Shown here: piece after piece, positions 1 to 7,325 of the stretch | Numbering within the stretch: position 1 is the stretch's first letter | How the letters are laid out: the number at the start of each line of letters is the position of its first letter | Notes under the pieces: generated by a model | What the model was told of the DNA's origin: nothing | Databases searched by the model: none | What the model saw: only the letters and a program-made list of their open reading frames with translations | NCBI GenBank assembly: GCA_016200785.1 | Contig: JACQED010000338.1 | Coordinates: forward strand, 1 to 11,759 | DNA length: 11,759 nt | Source: Chloroflexota bacterium | GTDB taxonomy: Bacteria; Chloroflexota; Anaerolineae; Anaerolineales; JACQED01 | Direction of reading: 5' to 3' | Program-made: the position numbers and the translations under genes

Positions 1-672
1 CACGCGCCGCACGCTGTCGCGGGATTTTTTGCGGCGGAGGGCGAAACGCCGTTCGAGATCGCAATGGGCGCAACGGTTCTGCCGGAAGCGCAGGACGTGA
101 ATCCGAAGGCGTATTTGCCTTCCAGCCGCAGTGTGGCTTTTCGACGCGATGTGTGGGAGGCGGTTGGCGGCTATCCCGAATGGCTGGACTTCAGCGAGGA
201 CGTCGTGTTTGATATGAACGTGCGCCGTCGGTTCGGCCCGTTCGTTTTCGCGCCACAGGCCGTCGTCCACTTCCGTCCACGCGGTTCGCTGAGCACGTTC
301 GCGCGGCAGTATTATCAATACGCGAGGGGCGACGGGAAGGCCGGGCTGTTTCCAAAGATTCACGCGATCCGTTACTTCACTTATCTTGTCATTGCGCCGC
401 TCATCGCCATCGCCGCCATCTATGTATCCCCGTGGCTGTTGGCGTTGTATCTCGTCGGCGGCCTCGCTTACATGCGGACGCCGTTTCGCCGGTTGTGGCC
501 GCGACTCAAGAGGCTGTCGTTCGTGGATCGACTCGTCGCGCTGGGCCTCGTCCCCATCATCCGGGTCACGGGCGACGTGGCGAAGATGATCGGGTATCCG
601 CCGGGAGTCGCCTGGCGGCTTCGCCGCAAATCCCAAACTCCAAATTCCAAATCCCAAAGGCTCGAGAAATGA
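1..672 (+). CDS. Family 2 glycosyltransferase, C-terminal part (5' end outside window)
   Basis: The frame is open from base 1, so the ATG at 64 is probably internal and the true start lies upstream. The fragment carries the late part of a GT-A fold: a segment with AFRRDVWEAVGGYPEWLDFSEDV, in which the ED pair is the usual catalytic-base region of family 2 enzymes, then RQYYQYARGDGKA, which sits where membrane-linked GT2 enzymes have their Q/R-x-x-R-W/G acceptor motif. Two hydrophobic stretches follow (around YFTYLVIAPLIAIAAIYV and LLALYLVGGLAYM), then a basic tail. It probably transfers a sugar from a nucleotide donor to a lipid or polysaccharide acceptor at the inner membrane face; the substrate cannot be read. 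The last residues (SQTPNSKSQ) are encoded by a short AAATCCCAAA-type repeat. The stop overlaps the next gene's ATG (ATGA at 669-672), suggesting translational coupling. Confidence 0.85.
   Translation, partial: HAPHAVAGFFAAEGETPFEIAMGATVLPEAQDVNPKAYLPSSRSVAFRRDVWEAVGGYPEWLDFSEDVVFDMNVRRRFGPFVFAPQAVVHFRPRGSLSTFARQYYQYARGDGKAGLFPKIHAIRYFTYLVIAPLIAIAAIYVSPWLLALYLVGGLAYMRTPFRRLWPRLKRLSFVDRLVALGLVPIIRVTGDVAKMIGYPPGVAWRLRRKSQTPNSKSQRLEK
626..660. repeat. Short A/C-rich repeat at the end of the GT2 gene
   Basis: Bases 628-658 consist of near-identical units of the form (t)cccaaa / (c)tccaaa / (t)tccaaa placed in series. Composition changes abruptly here from GC-rich coding DNA to A/C-rich sequence. 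The repeat is read in frame as the last residues of the glycosyltransferase. Similar short oligonucleotide repeats are common between genes in some bacterial genomes; that this one belongs to such a family is inference. Confidence 0.55.
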
Positions 673-1466
673 TCCGCCGCATCGAATCAGATGGCACGAT
701 CTTGATCATCACGCAGCCGGCTCACGCGTGGCTGTCGGGGCAGATCGCCGAGCGGTGGGGGAATGCGAATTTCCCAACGCCCGAACCGCGCGAGGCTCTG
801 TTGCTAGCGGCGTATTGTCACGATGTCGGCTGGGCCGAATGGGAGGCGATGCCGCGCGTGCGGTCCGATGGCCGCCCGCCGAACTTCACTGAGATGGAAG
901 TGGACGATCAACTGGCGAACTGGCGGCGCGGCATTCGGATCGCAAACTCCTTCAACTCGTATGCGGCGATGCTCGTCGCCCTGCACGCGACCGCCCTTCT
1001 TCGCGGCCGGCTGGCGGCCGCGAGCGATCCGGCGGAGACACGCAATCACATAGAAATGTTTCTGGCGTAGAGCGCGCAGTCGATCGAAAGGTTTACCCGC
1101 GAGTCGCGCCATCATCCCCGATATGGGTCGGCGCTGCCAGCCAGCCCCGCGCCGAAAGATTTCGTTCCGCTGAGAATGCTGCAACTCTGGGATTTGATTT
1201 CGCTGCTGTTATGCGGCGGGCTGTCCGAGGCGCGCCACATTGAGAACGTGCCGACGCATGAGGCGGTGACGAAAATCACGCTCTCGCCCATCGGCGCGGA
1301 GATGTGTTCGCTGTCGCCGTGGCCGTTCGGCCCTGATTCGTTCACCGCTCACGTTGATGGGCGACGGCTGACGCGCGCCACGTTCGAGAGCGACGACGAT
1401 TTTCGCGCGGCTCTGGCGGGCGCAGAGTGGCAGGCTCTGGCTTTTACGTTCGTCCGCGGCGGCTGA
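669..1466 (+). pseudogene. DUF3891 family protein, interrupted by an in-frame TAG
   Basis: Translation from ATG 669 gives MIRRIESDGTILIITQPAHA, then LSGQIAERWGN, AAYCHDVGWAEWE and W-x-x-GI further on, which I recognise as DUF3891 (function unknown; a His-Asp pair sits in the HDVGW stretch). The frame stops at TAG 1068-1070 after 133 residues. Without any frame change the same frame then runs to TGA 1464-1466 and contains LRMLQLWDLISLLLCGG, the typical C-terminal part of this family. Read through, the product would be about 265 residues, close to the family's normal size as I recall it. The simplest reading is a single-base nonsense change (for example GAG or CAG to TAG), a sequencing error, or less likely readthrough. 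The start overlaps the glycosyltransferase stop (ATGA), so the two are probably co-transcribed. The C-terminal half alone could start only at an internal ATG (1176) and would not make a domain. Confidence 0.75.
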
Positions 1467-1490
1467 GGGCCGCGTCGAATCGCGCGAGGG

Positions 1491-1865
1491 TCAGTTCACG
1501 AGGCCGAGGGCGCGATCGACGCTGGTGCGAAGCTGGGCGACGGAGAAAGGTTTGGAGAGGTAGTCGGCGATGCCCGAGAGATCGTGGCCGAGCGCGCTGG
1601 CAACTTTCGCGTGACAGGCAGAAAGGACGATCACGGGTGTATGTTTCAATCGTTCGTCGGCACGGATGCGCCGATACACTTCCCAGCCGCTCATCTCCGG
1701 CAGGTAAAGATCAAGGAGGATGAGGTCGGGCGTCGTCGCCCGGAGATACTCCAGGCCCTCGCGCGCCCCCAGCGCGCCAAAGGTTTCGATGTTCGGCTCG
1801 CGCAGGACCCGTTCGACCAGATCGAGCAAATCCACGTCGTCTTCGATGCACATCACGGTTTTCAT
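1491..1865 (-). CDS. Single-domain response regulator (CheY-like receiver)
   Basis: 124 residues make one complete receiver domain and nothing else. Visible landmarks are the acidic pocket E8-D9-D10, phospho-acceptor D52 in LILLDLYLPEMSGWE, switch residue S82 in TPVIVLSA, and K105 followed by P106 in YLSKPF. There is no DNA-binding or enzymatic output domain, so it probably acts by protein-protein contact, as a phosphorelay intermediate or CheY-like switch, in the cytoplasm. No histidine kinase is present in the window, so the partner is encoded elsewhere. The ATG is preceded by GGAG about 11 bases upstream. The gene is convergent with DUF3891 (24-bp gap, no clear hairpin between them) and has its own upstream region of 154 bp before the glycosyltransferase end. 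Confidence 0.92.
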   Translation of the reverse strand: MKTVMCIEDDVDLLDLVERVLREPNIETFGALGAREGLEYLRATTPDLILLDLYLPEMSGWEVYRRIRADERLKHTPVIVLSACHAKVASALGHDLSGIADYLSKPFSVAQLRTSVDRALGLVN

Positions 1866-1979
1866 TGCCGACTCAACTCCGTCCCCCGTGAATTTCGTGC
1901 ATCATACTAAGCCCGGAAAAGCATAATTGCAATACCCAAAAGGAACACGACATAGAGGCGCTGGGTGTGAATTGGCCGT

Positions 1980-2003
1980 AAAAAAGCCTTCCCGCGTCGG
2001 GGC
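1980..2003 (-). terminator. Candidate intrinsic terminator of the GT39 gene
   Basis: On the minus strand, 17 bases after the GT39 stop, the sequence GCC-CCG, loop ACG, CGG, bulge GAA, GGC is followed directly by six T (1985-1980). The stem has only 6 bp and a 3-base bulge, so it is weak, but its position right after the last gene of the minus-strand pair fits. Confidence 0.4.
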
Positions 2004-2019
2004 ACATACGTTCTAAAAG

Positions 2020-3972
2020 TCATTTCACGCGGATTAAGGATAGAAAGAGGCTGTCGCCACCGCCGGGAGACACGGACAGACGCACGCCGTCGTCGAGCCG
2101 GTACAGCCCGACGATCACGCGATACTCTCCGGGCGGCAGGGCGGCGGGCAGAAGGATGCCGTGGTTGTCCGGCACTTGTTCGCCCGGCTTCCAATCGCTC
2201 GTCGGCCTCAGCCCCCCGCCCGGCTCGCCGTCTTGCTGAGCCAGAGGCGCGCCATCGTCGGCGGTGACATGCACGAAAACCTTGTAACGCCCGGTCACCC
2301 GCTTCTCGGCGCGCCAAAAGAGGGTAAGTTGAAGAATGTCGCCGGGAGCGAGCGCCGCGTTTTTCAAAGTGAAGCCTTCGAGCGCGATCGAGTCGCCGAA
2401 CCGGAGGGCCAATGGCGATTCGATTTTCGCCGCCTGCCTCGACACGGCGTAGGTCGAGAGGCGCACATGCCCGTACCATTGATCCAATGCTTTGAACGCG
2501 CGCGAGTTCAACCAGGATTCGACGAAACGATCTGGATCGGCCTGCGCCTCGCCCCACCACAAAACGAACAACCGATCGTATTTCGCGGCGATCTTTTCCA
2601 TATCGGTCTCCGTGCCGATGGGATCGAGAGGCCGCGTTCGCGGGAGAGGGAAGACCTCCGCGCCGGAACGGTGATAGTAGGTGAACACTTCCCATTGATT
2701 TGGCGCGATGAGAAGCACGGCGTCGCCGGGCCGGGAATTCGATGCCACGAGGCGTGCGATGGCGCGATAGTCGTCACGGGCGTAGGCCGGGCTGAAATAG
2801 AGGTTGATCAGAGCGACACCGGTCGTCCATACAATCAGAACGCCGAAGACGATCGCCAGCAATCCTTCCAGTGGATCACTTAAGCGGAAAAGCGGATGAG
2901 GACGTTGCGCATCCGCTTTTCCGTTTCCTATCCGCTGGAAGTATCGGCGACTCAAATGCGCGACGTGGCCCACTCCGCTTCCCAGAACCAGACACGCCGC
3001 AGGCACGGCGCCGATCAGGAATTTGGCAAAGGCTTCCGAGAAAAAGCCGAGGCCAAGTATGAAGCCGGCCGACACCAGCAGCCAGATGAGCGGCGTGACG
3101 ATTTGGCCCCGCCGCCTGAGCGCCAACAGAAACAAACCCGCCATGCCGATCAATCCGGGCACCGCCTGCGCCGCGTCGATCGTTTGGCCCAGCAACAGCC
3201 AGCGTGACACGCCGAGAAATGAGACGATGAACGGGTGGTATTCGCGGGCCGAGGGCCACGTGGTCACTTGATGCACGGCGGTGCCCAGCCACGGCGCAAA
3301 AAGCAGGAGGGCCGCAAGCTGTAATCCGATCCACCGCGCGGCGCGAGGCCGGAACAGTTCCCGCCGATGAAATGCCATGCCGCCCACGGCGGCGAGGTTG
3401 ACGGCAACGAGGACAAAGGCGAAGGAGTAGTGGGTGTAGAGGCCGGCGGAAACTATCAGAACGTATCCGGCGCCCGCCAGGCGTGGAGGGTTGAGCGTGG
3501 AGGGTGAAGCGCGAAGCCATCGCGACGCAAGCAAAAAGGTCGCCGCACCCAGCGCGGCCACGAGCGAATACATGCGCGCTTCCTGACTGTAGTAAATCAG
3601 CGCGGGATGGATGGCGGCGAAGAACGCCGCGCCGAGCGCCGCCGGACGGTCGAAGTACTCCCGCCCCAGCCGAAAGATGAGCGCGACGAGGATGACGCCC
3701 GCGAACGCCGAGAGCGCGCGCAAAGCGAATTCGGATTCGCCGGTCAACGCGCGCCAACCTGCCAGTGCGAGGTAGTAGCCCGGCGGGTGAATGTCTCCAG
3801 CCGCGCCCTCGACGATCAATTTCACGCTTCGCTCTGCGATGCGCGCGGAGTTGCCCTCGTCGTTCCAAAAACTTTGAAAGGAGAGGAGGTGGAAACGGAG
3901 GAAAGCGGCGAGGAGAAGAAAGGAAATCAGGGAAACGAAGGAAACAAAGGAAGTGGATTTTGGAGATCGCAT
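2020..3972 (-). CDS. GT39-type (PMT/ArnT-like) membrane glycosyltransferase
   Basis: Integral membrane protein of 650 residues with many hydrophobic helices in the first two thirds. Family landmarks: WNDEG at 36-40 (the acidic pair of the first large periplasmic loop), DIHPPGYYLAL at 60-70, and YYSQEARMYSL at 127-137, as in PMT_2/GT39 enzymes that transfer a sugar from a polyprenyl-phosphate donor on the outer membrane face. About 230 C-terminal residues are a soluble region ending in a beta-rich domain (LRFGDSIALEGF onward). I chose ATG 3972; an in-frame GTG at 4026 would overlap the upstream gene and add a non-membrane leader. It follows the glycoside hydrolase remnant by 26 bp, so the two form one transcription unit. 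Two repeats lie inside the frame: a tandem repeat giving STLNPPR (158-164) and a 75-bp palindrome giving residues 345-369, both in loops. Acceptor unknown. Confidence 0.88.
   Translation of the reverse strand: MRSPKSTSFVSFVSLISFLLLAAFLRFHLLSFQSFWNDEGNSARIAERSVKLIVEGAAGDIHPPGYYLALAGWRALTGESEFALRALSAFAGVILVALIFRLGREYFDRPAALGAAFFAAIHPALIYYSQEARMYSLVAALGAATFLLASRWLRASPSTLNPPRLAGAGYVLIVSAGLYTHYSFAFVLVAVNLAAVGGMAFHRRELFRPRAARWIGLQLAALLLFAPWLGTAVHQVTTWPSAREYHPFIVSFLGVSRWLLLGQTIDAAQAVPGLIGMAGLFLLALRRRGQIVTPLIWLLVSAGFILGLGFFSEAFAKFLIGAVPAACLVLGSGVGHVAHLSRRYFQRIGNGKADAQRPHPLFRLSDPLEGLLAIVFGVLIVWTTGVALINLYFSPAYARDDYRAIARLVASNSRPGDAVLLIAPNQWEVFTYYHRSGAEVFPLPRTRPLDPIGTETDMEKIAAKYDRLFVLWWGEAQADPDRFVESWLNSRAFKALDQWYGHVRLSTYAVSRQAAKIESPLALRFGDSIALEGFTLKNAALAPGDILQLTLFWRAEKRVTGRYKVFVHVTADDGAPLAQQDGEPGGGLRPTSDWKPGEQVPDNHGILLPAALPPGEYRVIVGLYRLDDGVRLSVSPGGGDSLFLSLIRVK
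2866..2940. repeat. 75-bp palindromic element inside the GT39 coding frame
   Basis: Two nested inverted repeats are visible. The inner arms are a perfect 14-bp match (2885-2898 with 2910-2923, cggaaaagcggatg and its complement) around an 11-base loop. The outer arms (2866-2876 with 2930-2940) match at 10 of 11 positions, the eleventh being a G-T wobble. The span is 75 bp, exactly 25 codons, and its ends coincide with codon borders of the host gene. It encodes a hydrophilic stretch from FQRIGNGKAD to RLSDPLE without a stop, between two membrane helices. This resembles mobile palindromic elements that enter genes in frame, such as the Rickettsia palindromic elements; membership in a repeat family is inference. 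Confidence 0.75.
3481..3507. repeat. Tandem 13-14 bp repeat within the GT39 gene
   Basis: gcgtggagggttga (3481-3494) is followed directly by gcgtggagggtga (3495-3507), the same unit lacking one T. On the coding strand it gives the STLNPPR stretch in a loop just before a membrane helix. It looks like a short intergenic-type repeat captured in a loop. Confidence 0.6.
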
Positions 3973-3998
3973 CCGTTGATTTCTCAAATCCGCTGCAG

Positions 3999-5437
3999 TT
4001 ACTTGGCCCGACGCGCCGCCGCCCACGCCGCACCCAACAGCACAGCCATCACGATCAGCACAGCGCCGACCGGACTTGGCTCCCGTCGCACGATCAGGCC
4101 ATCAATCGCAAGCGTGCCATAGCCAGAAGCGCCCCGCGCATTTCGCACTGTGACAGTATGCTCAGCGTTCGGCAGGCGATCTGCCAGCGAGACGACTCTG
4201 CCAAATTCCGCCGGCGTTGATAGGGAGAACGCGACCGGCCTGGCCGGGCCGTCGTCAATCTGAACGAGCGCAACGCCGCTCGAATTGCTTTGCAGGGTGA
4301 GCAGTGAGAGGCTCGAGCCGGAGAATCGAAACGACAGCCCGCCTTCGCTCCGCGTTTCGACGTAGCGGCCCAATTCGGCGCGAGGGTCGTTCACAGAATG
4401 CCAGTCGCCGAAATAGCGAATCGTCCAGTGATCTTCCTCGTGCCGGCCCGGATACATCACCGGCGTCCCGGCCGCATATTCTTTCATCGCCGCGTACACC
4501 GGCAGAGGCGTGAAGTCCGGCTCGACCATGCGGAAGTAATACCACGCCTGACTCTTCTCCGAGTCGTCGGCTCTCTTGAAAAACCAAAAATTGACTACGC
4601 CGATCCACGGCCAATCATCCTGCGCGCGTTGATAGGCCATCGGCGCGTAGCGGGCCTGTTGTTCCCGGTCAGTTCAGAAGTGGGCGCGAGCGCGCCGGAG
4701 AGCACGACGATGTTCGGGTCAATCGCCTTGAGGCGGCGATACGTCCGGCACAGCAGAGCGGTGTAGGCTTTGGGGTCAACCGACATCTCGCCCCACTCCG
4801 GGTAGATGTTCGGCTCGTTCCAGACTTGGAAGTAACGCACGCGCCCGGCGTATCGAGTCGCGACGGCGGCGGCGTAGTCGGCGAAGTCGTCAAAGTTGTC
4901 CGGCGGAGCGAACGCGCCGCGCGCGGTTCCATCGGCGCGCGACCACGCCGGCGGCGCGGACAGGCGCGCGATGATCTCCAGCCCGTGCGAGTCGGCGAGG
5001 GCGACGATCTGATCGTACTTGTCCCACGCCGAATGGCACGGCGGAAAGCGGCAGTCGTCGAAGTTTCCTTTCGCGTCGATCTCGATGTCGTACCACGGAA
5101 ACTCCTGCCGAATCCAGTGGAAGCCGGCCTCGGCGATCATCTGCACCTGCCGTTCGCGCTTGGCCGGCTCGACTTCTTGTTGAAGAAACGTGTTGATGCC
5201 GAACGGGTTGACGCCGGTGTGCGCGATCGGCGTGTCGGGATCGAGAACGGGGCGCGGGCGGATGACGTCGCCTGCCAATTGCCACAGCCCAAGCAATTGC
5301 CCGCCGAGTTTTTCTTCTCCGGTGAGGGAGAAAAGGAAGGGGCGGAGGAAAGAAAGAGCGAAGATGAGCAGAAGCGCGAGGGCGGTGAGGCAGAAGGAAG
5401 CAGGCAGGAGGCGTTTCACGCGGGCATTATAAATCAT
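3999..5437 (-). pseudogene. Membrane-anchored clan GH-A-like glycoside hydrolase, deleted and frameshifted
   Basis: Two minus-strand frames carry consecutive parts of one protein. The 5' part (5437 to about 4665) has an N-terminal hydrophobic anchor and a TIM-barrel first half: GVNPFGINTFLQQEVEP, AGFHWIRQEFPWYDIEI, GLEIIARLSAPPAWSRADG, and YFQVWNEPNIYPEWGE with the expected acid/base E208. It then runs into unrelated residues and stops at 4595. In the other frame, EQQARYAPMAYQRAQ begins at 4664 and continues with WPWIGVVNFWFFKR, MVEPDFTPLPVYAAMK, a beta-rich C-terminal domain and a final membrane helix before TAA at 3999. The segment expected between the two, including the barrel strand with the nucleophile Glu, is missing, so this is a deletion as well as a frame change. 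ATG 5437 was chosen because GAGG lies 5 bases upstream; the longer frame would start with TTG 5461. It sits just upstream of the GT39 gene, in the same direction. Assembly error is the alternative. Confidence 0.75.
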
Positions 5438-5441
5438 TACT

Positions 5442-5457
5442 GCCTCGCCGAAGAGGC
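5442..5457 (-). promoter_or_regulatory. Small hairpin over the glycoside hydrolase ribosome-binding site
   Basis: On the minus strand GCCTC and GAGGC can pair around the six-base loop TTCGGC. The GAGG of the likely Shine-Dalgarno site, five bases before ATG 5437, lies in the 3' arm, so folding would hide it. The stem is only 5 bp and could be chance in GC-rich DNA. Confidence 0.25.
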
Positions 5458-5492
5458 GCAACTCGCGACCTCGCGGCCCTCACGAAGAACAG

Positions 5493-5501
5493 TGATACAA
5501 T
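5493..5501 (+). promoter_or_regulatory. Candidate extended -10 promoter for the peptidase gene
   Basis: The sequence TGATACAAT reads as an extended -10 element (TGn followed by TACAAT) about 29 bases before ATG 5530. No convincing -35 is seen at the usual distance, which extended -10 promoters tolerate. It lies in the 92-bp divergent region between the glycoside hydrolase remnant and the peptidase, which must hold promoters for both directions. Confidence 0.4.
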
Positions 5502-5529
5502 TAGCGGCCTCACTCGTCGCCGCGCCTCC

Positions 5530-7314
5530 ATGAAACCGCATCGCCACCCTCCCTTCCTCCTTCTGCCTTCAGCATTTATCCTTCTCTCCCTCGCCTGCGC
5601 CGTCCTCACCGGCCCCTACCTCGCGCCCCCGGCGACCGCGACCCTGCTTCCATCGCCCACTGCGACGTTGCCTGCCTCGACTGTAAACCCTAACCCCTCC
5701 ACCTCTCTTCCATCCACCTCGTCTCCCCGTCTCCCCAGCCCCACTGCCCCCCCGCAGTCCCCCGCCGCGAACTCTCTCGCAGACGTCTGGCTCGAACCTT
5801 CTGATATCATCACCCATCCCGACGCCGCGCTCTACTCCGGCGATCAGGTGAGTTTCGAAGTGCTGGCACATTCGTACAAGTCAGTGGATGGACTGCCAGT
5901 GACGATCTATCGTGAGACTCTCGGAGGCGAGATAATCGCTAAAGGGCAATACGAGCAGTCCGGCCTCGCGGGCCGCGAGCAGGCCACGTTCTACTGGGCG
6001 TGGGACACGGCCGGGCTGGTCGGGCCACAGCCGATTGTCGTCGCGCTCGACCCGGCGCACGAAGTTCTGAATGACGATCCCGATTTGACGAACAACGTCA
6101 TCACCGTCACCCTGCAACTGCTTCCGGCAAATGACCGCCCTCAGCCAGAGCCTGAAGCAGGTTGGACGTCCGACGAGACGGATTGCTGTGTCTTCTACTA
6201 CATTACGCACACCGCCGCCGAGCGCGATCTGGCCCGGATCGAGTCCACCGCCGACCACGAATTGCGCGCCGTCGAAGAGCGTCTCGGCGTGCGCCAGAGG
6301 AAAAAGCTGCGCTTCACACTGCTAAGCCGCTTGCTCGGCCATGGCGGCTTTGCCAGTGAGACGATCTCCATCACCTACATCGATCGCGATTACGCCGGTG
6401 GCGACCTGCCGCAAGTTTTCCGGCACGAGGCGACGCACATTCTCGATCGCCAACTCGCCGACCTGAGGCCGACGCTGTTGACCGAGGGATTGGCGGTCTA
6501 CACAGCCGGAGGTCATTTCAAGGTCGAAAACCTCGAAGCGCGCGCCGCCGCGCTCGTGGCCCTCGGACGCTACATCTCTTTGGCCCAACTCGCCGACGAC
6601 TTTTATCCCTCTCAGCATGAGACCGGCTATCTTGAGGGCGGGGCGTTCATTGACTATCTCGTGAAGACGTACGGCTGGGATGCATTCAAGACATTCTATG
6701 GATCGTTTCGCCAAGCCCCGTCGGACTCGGCCATGCTCGACGGCGCACTGCAATTGAACTTCGGCAAGAACCTCGCCGCTATTGAGTCCGACTGGCTGGC
6801 CCGCCTGCGGGCCGTGCCAACCGATGCGGCGCAGATTGCCGATCTGCGCGACTCGGTGGCCTTCTACGATACCGTGCGCCGCTATCAGCAACTGATGGAT
6901 CCATCCGCCTTCTACGCGGATGCCTGGCTGCCCGACACCGAGCAAATGCGCGAACGCGGCATCGTCGCCGACTACGTGCGCCACCCCGACGCGCCGGAGA
7001 ACGTCGCGCTGGAAACGATGCTGGTCGAGGCCTCGGGTGCGATCGCGGCCGGCGACTTCGCCCGCGCCGAATGGCTGATCGCCTCGGTCAACGCCGTGCT
7101 GGGAACGGGCGTCACAGGCGCGAACGCATTCGCCGATCCGCTTGCGGCACAGTATCTCGCCGTCGTCCAGTCGGCCGAGGCCGAAGGCTACGAGCCTCAG
7201 CATATCAGTCTCAACGGCCCGATCGCGCACGTCGCTGCCATCGGCGATTGGCCGACGATTGCTCAATTGACCTTTACGCAATCCGGCGGCGAATGGCAAT
7301 TGAGTTCGAATTGA
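5530..7314 (+). CDS. Secreted or lipid-anchored MA-type metallopeptidase
   Basis: 594 residues. Residues 1-22 form a signal peptide ending before Cys23 (LSLAC), an imperfect lipobox, so it may be a lipoprotein. Residues about 31-80 are a Pro/Ser/Thr-rich linker. Residues about 86-197 look like an extracellular beta-sandwich similar to CARDB domains (ending LNDDPDLTNNVITVTL). The peptidase domain follows, with zinc motif H299-E-A-T-H303 and TEGLAVY at 318-324, whose E319 is the likely third ligand, as in the gluzincin-type peptidase MA family; E300 would be the catalytic base. The C-terminal part from about 440 is of unknown fold. No clear Shine-Dalgarno precedes ATG 5530; the leader may be only about 20 bases. 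It heads the + strand run and its stop overlaps the ribosome-binding region of the next gene. Substrate unknown; cell-wall or secreted-protein turnover is a guess. Confidence 0.85.
   Translation: MKPHRHPPFLLLPSAFILLSLACAVLTGPYLAPPATATLLPSPTATLPASTVNPNPSTSLPSTSSPRLPSPTAPPQSPAANSLADVWLEPSDIITHPDAALYSGDQVSFEVLAHSYKSVDGLPVTIYRETLGGEIIAKGQYEQSGLAGREQATFYWAWDTAGLVGPQPIVVALDPAHEVLNDDPDLTNNVITVTLQLLPANDRPQPEPEAGWTSDETDCCVFYYITHTAAERDLARIESTADHELRAVEERLGVRQRKKLRFTLLSRLLGHGGFASETISITYIDRDYAGGDLPQVFRHEATHILDRQLADLRPTLLTEGLAVYTAGGHFKVENLEARAAALVALGRYISLAQLADDFYPSQHETGYLEGGAFIDYLVKTYGWDAFKTFYGSFRQAPSDSAMLDGALQLNFGKNLAAIESDWLARLRAVPTDAAQIADLRDSVAFYDTVRRYQQLMDPSAFYADAWLPDTEQMRERGIVADYVRHPDAPENVALETMLVEASGAIAAGDFARAEWLIASVNAVLGTGVTGANAFADPLAAQYLAVVQSAEAEGYEPQHISLNGPIAHVAAIGDWPTIAQLTFTQSGGEWQLSSN
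5721..5736. repeat. Direct 8-bp repeat in the peptidase linker
   Basis: gtctcccc occurs twice in tandem inside a C/T-rich stretch of about 5680-5765 that encodes the Pro/Ser/Thr linker. The stretch has the look of pyrimidine-rich intergenic repeats read in frame, though low-complexity linkers also arise by codon bias alone. Confidence 0.4.
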
Positions 7315-7320
7315 AGGAGG
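7315..7320 (+). promoter_or_regulatory. Strong ribosome-binding site that sets a GTG start
   Basis: AGGAGG lies five bases before GTG 7326. This decides the start of the NDUFA9-like gene against the in-frame ATG 7293, which lies inside the peptidase gene and has no such site. Confidence 0.8.
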
Positions 7321-7325
7321 GCAGA

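Noticed and set aside
1907..2695. 262-residue minus-strand frame at the end of the GT39 gene
   Set aside because: It is in another frame of the same strand as the GT39 C-terminal region, has no motif, and would run through the candidate terminator.
2876..4033. 385-residue minus-strand frame overlapping the GT39 gene
   Set aside because: It is Arg/Pro-rich and out of frame with the membrane protein that shows clear GT39 motifs.
5315..5332. TTCTCC-ggtgag-GGAGAA inverted repeat as another REP-like element
   Set aside because: The stem is only 6 bp and lies in the glycoside hydrolase coding sequence; too short to separate from chance.
5426..5431. Perfect TATAAT on the minus strand as a -10 box
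   Set aside because: It falls on codons 3-4 of the chosen glycoside hydrolase start and has no -35 partner. It would only work for a leaderless GTG start at 5419, which I cannot exclude but do not favour over the GAGG-supported ATG.
6322..7299. 325-residue open frame antisense to the peptidase
   Set aside because: The + strand frame has the zinc motif and a coherent domain order; the antisense product has no recognisable motif.
7071..7325. Longer N-terminal extension of the NDUFA9-like gene
   Set aside because: This part overlaps the peptidase coding end in another frame, while AGGAGG and the Rossmann N-terminus fix the start at GTG 7326.
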